From positions 73,265,605-73,329,604 of the forward strand of contig CM042151.1 of assembly GCA_023376005.1 (NCBI GenBank): a DNA stretch of 64,000 bases, in the 5' to 3' direction. A model generated the notes under the pieces. That model worked only from the letters and a program-made list of their open reading frames with translations. It was not told where the DNA came from and searched no databases. The position numbers and the translations under genes are program-made. The stretch comes from Doryteuthis pealeii. Taxonomy: Eukaryota > Mollusca > Cephalopoda > Myopsida > Loliginidae. Positions 56,272 through 64,000 of this stretch are shown in pieces (position 1 is the stretch's first letter; every line of letters starts with the position of its first letter).

Positions 56272-56847
56272 ATGAACAGTATGAATTTACCGAAAAATTT
56301 GACAAAGAAATATTAATTAAACCAGTTATTCAAAAATATACACAATGATATTCACCACGTGAACTACGGTAGAAATAAAATGAGAAAGAGCTGGTATATA
56401 ATTCTTTTAGCGCAGGGCTTCCTTGAGAAATGTAATTTATTTTAAGGGCTACGCAAGGGTGAAAAGGTTGTGAAACGCTAACTACTGTATCTAATTATCA
56501 CAGGGAACTAATTTCGTCCTTCACCGTGACACCGCAAAAATGCCATCTCAAGTTTAGAATGTGGTTACAACCATTTTTAAATCGAAAAATAAATAAACAG
56601 GATTTATATATTTAGACAACATCTACGAAAAATGTTCACTTGTCATTGTCTTTCAACCATAGACAGCAACCCAAGGTGGGTGACTTTTTGCACAATTTTT
56701 TAAATATATTATATATGTAACTCTCTTCCGTAAGAAGTGCGAAAGCTTTATTTATAAACGGCAAATTACTGAGATATAAAGACCGAACCTTTTATCTAAA
56801 ATAATGAATTTAAAAAGAATAAAATCTGTTAATTCAGGAGGTATGAT

Positions 56848-57490
56848 AGGTACCACCAAAATGCGTAACGTGATCAGTTTAGGCTATATTGAAGGAAGAA
56901 ACGTGAATATTTTTTAACCTTAAAAAAGAAATATCGCAAAAAAAGAAATAACGAACATAAAGAGTTGTTACAAAGAAAAACAATTAATTCAAAGATCAAA
57001 TTATCCGAATAGAAAAAATTACTCACCTTTAACTTGAAAAATAAGTAAAACAGTCCGCTTTTTACAACAGGGCTAATTTCTTTATTGCTACTTTTTTATC
57101 AGAATTCTGTATTCAGGATTCTTTTACTAAAAAAATCCCGTATAGAAAATCTTCTGATATAATTATTCAGACTCTTATCTAGGTATACCCAAAATTGACC
57201 TAAAATCCGTTTTTGACAAAATGAATTTAGCCCCCTACAGAAAATAATTTACCAAATATCAGAGAATTGTCGAATTTTAATGAAATTTTCAGTGTTGATT
57301 TCTCAATGAATGAACTTTATAATGCATTATTTATTTTATTTCAAAATTTTCTGATTTTTTTCCTGGTCACTTAATTTTGACCCCACCCCCTCCCCACACT
57401 TATTTGGGGGCGTAAAATCTCGGCGAGTTGGTCAGCGTTTAGTACTTATTTCGGTAGAAATAAAAAGATAAAAGACCGAAGTTGTGAATA

Positions 57491-57524
<34 letters not shown>

Positions 57525-58654
57525 ATGGGTTTTTTTCTATGAGAAAATATGTACCGAAAATCGAAAAATAAAATGTAAAAAAAAAAAAAAAATATAAAAA
57601 ATTTTTTTGGAGATTTCTTTTTTACTCATTTCGATAATTATATAATTGGCTATTATCTTATAAAAGAAAAAAAATTATACAATAGAGTTTTTCTTCAAAA
57701 CTTATTACTTTATGCACCTAAAATAAGGTTTGCATTAAATAGATATTTATTTCTAGAATCTAAAAATATAACATTTTAAATCAGGATTTTCATATTTTAA
57801 ATGAATTTTATATATTAATTTTTCATAGCAAAAATACTGAATTAAAGTTTTGAAATAAAATAACTGATGCATTATAAAATTCATTAATTAATTAAATATA
57901 TACTGAAAATTTCATTAAAATTTGATAATTCCCTGATTTTTGGTAAATTTTTAAAAATCGCTAATGTTACATAAATTTTGTAAGCACGCCATATTTCAAG
58001 AGCGTTAATGGTCGAAATATGGCGTGTTTACAAAGTTACTACTTATCGATTTAGACAAAAGTTTGACCTTAAATAATCAATTTAATTAATTTTAATTTGT
58101 TTTTAAACAACATTAGATGACTTTAGCAGCCGATTTTTGGGTATACCTACTCTTATCTTTATAGAAAAAAAATTAAAAATCGTTTTTTATGAGTTCATTT
58201 TTTTCATATTTTATAAAATAAATCACGTTTGGGGAGACCTTGTAAAAAAATATTTCCCCTAATATATCTTAGGAATAACTTATTTCAAAAATAATTTCAT
58301 CAACAGGTAAATAATTATGAAATTTTCGTAAAAATTTGACTGTTAGTTGATTTTTCATAGAATTTTTTTTAAAAGGTGGTAGTAATAACTTGTTTTTGGC
58401 TACGTTAAATTTCAATTAATTTAACGGTATGAAAATGTAAATATTGTTTTCATTCATAATTTTCATTATTTCCGTAAGTTGGAAAAAATTTTTTTTTAAA
58501 TCATCTGGAGTTTTTTTTAAAGTTTTTTTTAATGTTTCTTCTTTTGAATGGTTAAAAAATTTTCAAGACAATATTAACCTTTATGCAAGTTTTATTGTGT
58601 AACACAATATAGGTGTGTGTGGGGGGGTATTTGACAGGTAAAATTGGAGTTCCC
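56848..58654. mobile_element. TIR transposon F2 carrying a nested F1
   Basis: Left end AGGTACCACCAAAATGCG; F2 motif GTTGTTACAAAGAAAAAC near 56964; right end near 58654 (AAATTGGAGTTCCCT). Interrupted at 57181-58150 by a complete F1 copy. No transposase frame. Confidence 0.62.
57181..58150. mobile_element. TIR transposon F1, complete copy with exact 10-bp target duplication
   Basis: Left end AGGTATACCCAAAATTGACC, right end GATTTTTGGGTATACCT. Both flanks are ACTCTTATCT, identical over 10 bp. The empty site CAGACTCTTATCTTTATAG exists in other F2 copies (38608, 53815, 55075), so boundaries and duplication are directly proven by the sequence. F1 blocks lie at about 57245-57370 and, inverted, 57840-57960. 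A long A-run (57489-57521) and AT-rich filler occupy the interior; no transposase. Confidence 0.85.
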
Positions 58655-58696
58655 TATGATTTATCAATGAATGAATTTTATAATGTATCAGTTATT

Positions 58697-59261
58697 TTAG
58701 GTTCAGTTTGGTTTGGTTTGTTTAACGACAAATCAACCTCAGTGGGTCATTTAATTCCGGTAAAGTTTTGAAATGAATTAATTCTTAATGGATACACAAT
58801 TTTTTTTAAATAAATACATTTTTCTATTTAACCCATTGATGGGACCCAAACAGGTACTACCACTCGGGGTCAGAGTGGACCAGGGAGCAATGGTGATGAG
58901 GGGGTGCTCCACATTCCCCAAACCTCCAGAACTGGAACATCACCATCAGATAGAGTTTAATGTCATTCCCAGGACATGTAGACACTCATCCACTGCCTTC
59001 TAGCACCCATATGATAAAAAGGGTTGGGGTTGCCATGAGGGCAATAGGGTTGGGGCAAACATATAGGTGCTAGGGATTGACGTGACCAGCCGATTGATCG
59101 CAGGGGTCCTCTTTGACCGCCCGTCTAGCCTAAGTAAGGGTCTAAGTGGAGTGTTGCAGGACATGGACTGCTCATCCACCAAGACTTCATCCTTAAGCAT
59201 CACGGGTCGCCAGCCATGGCCAACAGGTGGCCCCATATGGAGGAGTCTTACCCCTCTGCAG
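58697..59261 (-). repeat. Dispersed repeat DR, copy 8
   Basis: Full-length-like on the minus strand: tail at 58697-58760 (TTTGGTTTGTTTAACGAC, AATCAACCTCAGTGGG), body to GGTCGCCAGCCATGG and head end at CCCCTCTGCAG. It stops there, exactly where the 123-bp satellite begins. Confidence 0.85.
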
Positions 59262-62200
59262 TGCTTCTCATAGCCAGTCCAGTAATGGTTTGTGGTCTGC
59301 CAGTCTGCAGGTGTCACACATGAATTTTTAACAATTTATATTGAAGTATGCCAACCATACATATAAACTAAAATTGGAACTATATGCTTCTCATAGCCAG
59401 TCCAGTAAGGGTTTGTGGTCTGCCAGTCTGCAGGTGTCACACATGAACTTTTAACAATTTATATTGAAGTATGCCAACCATACATATAAACTAAAATTGG
59501 AACTATATGCTTCTCATAGCCAGTCCAGTAAGGGTTTGTGGTCTGCCAGTCTGCAGGTGTCACACATGAATTTTTAACAATTTATATTGAAGTATGCCAA
59601 CCATACATATAAACTAAAATTGGAACTATATGCTTCTCATAGCCAGTCCAGTAAGGGTTTGTGGTCTGCCAGTCTGCAGGTGTCACACATGAACTTTTAA
59701 CAATTTATATTGAAGTATGCCAACCATACATAAACTAAAATTGGAAATATATGCTTCTCATAGCCAGTCCAGTAAGGGTTTGTGGTCTGCCAGTCTGCAG
59801 GTGTCACACATGAACTTTTAACAATTTATATTGAAGTATGCCAACCATACATATAAACTAAAATTGGAAATATATGCTTCTCATAGCCAGTCCAGTAAGG
59901 GTTTGTGGTCTGCCAGTCTGCAGGTGTCACACATGAACTTTTAACAATTTATATTGAAGTATGCCAACCATACATATAAACTAAAATTGGAAATATATGC
60001 TTCTCATAGCCAGTCCAGTAAGGGTTTGTGGTCTGCCAGTCTGCAGGTGTCACACAGGAACTTTTAACAATTTATATTGAAGTATGCCAACCATACATAT
60101 AAACTAAAATTGGAACTATATGCTTCTCATAGCCAGTCCAGTAATGGTTTGTGGTCTGCCAGTCTGCAGGTGTCACACATGAACTTTTAACAATTTATAT
60201 TGAAGTATGCCAACCATACATATAAACTAAAATTGGAACTATATGCTTCTCATAGCCAGTCCAGTAAGGGTTTGTGGTCTGCCAGTCTGCAGGTGTCACA
60301 CATGAACTTTTAACAATTTATATTGAAGTATGCCAACCATACATATAAACTACAATAGGAAATATATGCTTCTCATAGCCAGTCCAGTAATGGTTTGTTA
60401 TCTGCCAGTCTGCAGGTGTCACACATGAACTTTTAACAATTTATATTGAAGTATGCCAACCATACATATAAACTAAAATTGGAACTATATGCTTCTCATA
60501 GCCAGTCCAGTAAGGGTTTGTGGTCTGCCAGTCTGCAGGTGTCACACATGAACTTTTAACAATTTATATTGAAGTATGCCAACCATACATATAAACTAAA
60601 ATTGGAAATATATGCTTCTCATAGCCAGTCCAGTAAGGGTTTGTGGTCTGCCAGTCTGCAGGTGTCACACATGAACTTTTAACAATTTATATTGAAGTAT
60701 GCCAACCATACATATAAACTAAAATTGGAAATATATGCTTCTCATAGCCAGTCCAGTAAGGGTTTGTGGTCTGCCAGTCTGCAGGTGTCACACAGGAACT
60801 TTTAACAATTTATATTGAAGTATGCCAACCATACATATAAACTAAAATTGGAACTATATGCTTCTCGTAGCCAGTCCAGTAAGGGTTTGTGGTCTGCCAG
60901 TCTGCAGGTCTCACACATGAACTTTTAACAATTTATATTGAAGTATGCCAACCATACATATAAACTAAAATTGGAACTATATGCTTCTCGTGGTCTGCCA
61001 GTCTGCAGGTGTCACACATGAACTTTTAACAATTTATATTGAAGTATGCCAACCATACATATAAACTAAAATTGGAAATATATGCTTCTCATAGCCAGTC
61101 CAGTAAGGGTTTGTGGTCTGCCAGTCTGCAGGTGTCACACATGAACTTTTAACAATTTATATTGAAGTATGCCAACCATACATATAAACTAAAATTGGAA
61201 ATATATGCTTCCCATAGCCAGTCCAGTAAGGGTTTGTGGTCTGCCAGTCTGCAGGTGTCACACAGGAACTTTTAACAATTTATATTGAAGTATGCCAACC
61301 ATACATATAAACTAAAATTGGAACTATATGCTTCTCATAGCCAGTCCAGTAAGTGTTTGTGGTCTGCCAGTCTGCAGGTGTCACACATGAACTTTTAACA
61401 ATTTATATTAAAGTATGCCAACCATACATATAAACTAAAATTGGAAATATATGCTTCTCATAGCCAGTCCAGTAAGGGTTTGTGGTCTGCCAGTCTGCAG
61501 GTGTCACACAGGAACTTTTAACAATTTATATTGAAGTATGCCAACCATACATATAAACTAAAATTGGAAATATATGCTTCTCATAGCCAGTCCAGTAAGG
61601 GTTTGTGGTCTGCCAGTCTGCAGGTGTCACACATGAACTTTTAACAATTTATATTGAAGTATGCCAACCATACATATAAACTAAAATTGGAAATATATGC
61701 TTCCCATAGCCAGTCCAGTAAGGGTTTGTGGTCTGCCAGTCTGCAGGTGTCACACAGGAACTTTTAACAATTTATATTGAAGTATGCCAACCATACATAT
61801 AAACTAAAATTGGAACTATATGCTTCTCATAGCCAGTCCAGTAAGTGTTTGTGGTCTGCCAGTCTGCAGGTGTCACACATGAACTTTTAACAATTTATAT
61901 TGAAGTATGCCAACCATACATATAAACTAAAATTGGAAATATATGCTTCTCATAGCCAGTCCAGTAAGGGTTTGTGGTCTGCCAGTCTGCAGGTGTCACA
62001 CAGGAACTTTTAACAATTTATATTGAAGTATGCCAACCATACATATAAACTAAAATTGGAAATATATGCTTCTCATAGCCAGTCCAGTAAGGGTTTGTGG
62101 TCTGCCAGTCTGCAGGTGTCACACATGAACTTTTAACAATTTATATTGAAGTATGCCAACCATACATATAAACTAAAATTGGAAATATATGCTTCTCATA

Positions 62201-63292
62201 GCCAGTCCAGTAAGTGTTTGTGGTCTGCCAGTCTGCAGGTGTCACACATGAACTTTTAACAATTTATATTGAAGTATGCCAACCATACATATAAACTAAA
62301 ATTGGAAATATATGCTTCTCATAGCCAGTCCAGTAAGGGTTTGTGATCTGCCAGTCTGCAGGTGTCACACATGAACTTTTAACAATTTATATTGAAGTAT
62401 GCCAACCATACATATAAACTAAAATTGGAAATATATGCTTCTCATAGCCAGTCCAGTAAGGGTTTGTGGTCTGCCTGTCTGCAGGTGTCACACATGAACT
62501 TTTAATTTATATTGAAGTATGCCAACCATACATATAAACTAAAATTGGAACTATATGCATCTCATAGCCAGTCCAGTAAGGGTTTGTGGTCTGCCTGTCT
62601 GCAGGTGTCACACATGAACTTTTAACAATTTATATTGAAGTATGCCAACCATACATATAAACTAAAATTGGAACTATATGCTTCTCATAGCCAGTCCAGT
62701 AAGGGTTTGTGGTCTGCCAGTCTGCAGGTGTCACACATGAACTTTTAACAATTTATATTGAAGTATGCCAACCATACATATAAACTAAAATTGGAACTAT
62801 ATGCTTCTCATAGCCAGTCCAGTAAGGGTTTGTGGTCTGCCTGTCTGCAGGTGTCACACATGAACTTTTAATTTATATTGAAGTATGCCAACCATACATA
62901 TAAACTAAAATTGGAACTATATGCATCTCATAGCCAGTCCAGTAAGGGTTTGTGGTCTGCCTGTCTGCAGGTGTCACACATGAACTTTTAACAATTTATA
63001 TTGAAGTATGCCAACCATACATATAAACTAAAATTCGAACTATATGCTTCTCATAGCCAGTCCAGTAAGGGTTTGTGGTCTGCCAGTCTGCAGGTGTCAC
63101 ACATGAACTTTTAACAATTTATATTGAAGTATGCCAACCATACATATAAACTACAATAGGAACTATATGCTTCTCATAGCCAGTCCAGTAATGGTTTGTT
63201 ATCTGCCAGTCTGCAGGTGTCACACATGAACTTTTAACAATTTATATTGAAGTATGCCAACCATACATATAAACTAAAATTGGAAATATATT
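59262..63292. repeat. 123-bp satellite array, ~33 copies
   Basis: Unit starts TGCTTCTCATAGCCAGTCCA, includes GTCTGCCAGTCTGCAGGTGT, TGAAGTATGCCAACCATACA and ends AAATTGGAACTATA. Spacing is 123 bp where measured (59262 to 59385). A few units have short deletions (near 60985, 62503 and 62868). Diagnostic variants (TGCTTCCC, CACAGGAAC, GTAAGTGTTT) recur every 492 bp at 61206 and 61698, a four-unit higher-order repeat. No coding potential. Confidence 0.97.
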
Positions 63293-63332
63293 TCTAAAAA
63301 TATCAACTTCGTTCAATTTCAGCTCATTACCA

Positions 63333-63626
63333 CTGCGGGTCTACATGTCCTGGGAATGACGTTAAGCTCTATCTGATGGTGAGGTTCCAGTTTTGGAGGT
63401 TTGGGGAATGTGGAGCAACCCGTCATCACCATTGCTCCCTGGTCCACTCTGACCTGGAGTGGTAGTACCTGTTAGGGTCCCATCTATGGGTTAAATAGAA
63501 AAATGTGTTAATAAAAAAATTGTGTTATCCATTAAGAATTGATTTATTTCAAAACTTTATCGGCATTAAATGACCCACTGAGGTTGATATGCCGTAAAAC
63601 AAACCAAACCAAAAAAACCAAACCAA
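63333..63626 (+). repeat. Dispersed repeat DR, copy 9 (3' half)
   Basis: From CTGCGGGTCTACATGTCC to the tail CCACTGAGGTTGATATGCCG and CAAACCAAACC. It faces away from the satellite, opposite to copy 8. Confidence 0.85.
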
Positions 63627-64000
63627 GAAACACTACTATCAGGCATAGTCATGTAGGCAAACTATGGAGTAGCACTTAGAGAGTATCAGGCGAGCTCAGT
63701 ATATCACTGCCTAGTGTAGTTTGTAACCTTCACAATCTTAGCAACAGAGCTGCTGAATTGTCATCATCCTAAAGTCCAACCCCTTCACACTGTGCTCATT
63801 GTGCTAGGGTAGTGACAACATGGTAGTGTCAGAGTTATGCCGTTTATAACTCAAATTCTCCCAATGCAGATTGGTAAGGGACCTAGTGGTATTAGGACCA
63901 CAACCTGGCTAAAGAGGTTCTGGTGAAAATCCAAAGGGTGTCTCATTATTGTCAGGGTGGAGGAGGCTCTTTGCTCAATGGCCATCTAGCACATTAGTTC
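63627..64000. other. Unassigned end of the window
   Basis: Mixed-composition sequence with no ORF above 60 codons and no recognised repeat. Confidence 0.4.

Noticed and set aside
59262..63292. CRISPR-like regular array
   Set aside because: The full 123-bp unit repeats with no unique spacers, no cas genes, and the DNA is eukaryotic. It is a satellite.
1..64000. A new multi-gene defence, metabolic or signalling system
   Set aside because: I looked for clustered intact genes. Only one intact coding exon is present; the remaining coding sequence consists of broken transposon pieces and one zinc-finger pseudogene.

Overview
Kind of sequence. This is a repeat-dominated, AT-rich eukaryotic (animal) nuclear window with very little host coding sequence. 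Lack of operons, a spliced C2H2 zinc-finger exon, Penelope-like, mariner, LINE, LTR, Helitron-like and TIR elements, tRNA-derived SINEs, long (TA)n, (GATA)n and (GA)n tracts and a 100-N scaffold gap (14503-14602) all fit a draft animal assembly. A mollusc, possibly a cephalopod (known for expanded C2H2 zinc fingers, tRNA-Lys-like SINEs and dense simple repeats), is my inference and is not proven here.

Layout. 1-7767 is one near-perfect palindrome: two ~3.87 kb arms around a ~34 nt spacer, each holding the same dispersed repeat, hairpin element, LTR fragment and GC-rich island. 7980-10100 and 10920-11590 are (GATA)n arrays around a unique 0.8 kb block with a hammerhead-ribozyme-like motif on the minus strand. 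11736-12912 holds two more copies of the dispersed repeat. 13.0-14.2 kb has an inverted SINE pair and a mariner-like coding scrap. After the gap, 14616-15519 is a third copy of the palindrome's inner 0.9 kb, followed by joined mariner-type inverted repeats and telomere-like repeats. 16.3-40 kb is layered decayed transposons: a Penelope-like element at 18.7-20.3 kb, two Helitron-like elements at 22.4-24.4 kb, many copies of a TIR family with termini like AGGTATACCC, and three copies of an LTR-like unit at 31.5-35.4 kb. 41412-42677 is the only convincing host coding exon, a 13-finger C2H2 zinc-finger protein, preceded by a mariner remnant and followed by a LINE remnant and a decayed copy of its own 3' end. 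46.4-48.2 kb is a block bounded by two direct ~300 bp repeats and containing a 31-bp minisatellite. 49.8-50.5 kb is a 45-bp minisatellite. 51-58.6 kb is again nested transposons. 59262-63292 is a ~33-copy 123-bp satellite between inverted copies of the dispersed repeat.

How parts relate. There is no pathway or operon. The window is a record of insertions: nested elements allow some target-site duplications and relative ages to be read directly. The big palindrome and the third copy beside the gap may be real or assembly artefacts, and this should be tested before biology is built on them. I did not find a convincing new multi-gene system. The most novel-looking items are the 10-bp-TSD TIR family, the hammerhead-like motifs, the satellite flanked by inverted repeats, and the 31-bp repeat that is open in all three forward frames.
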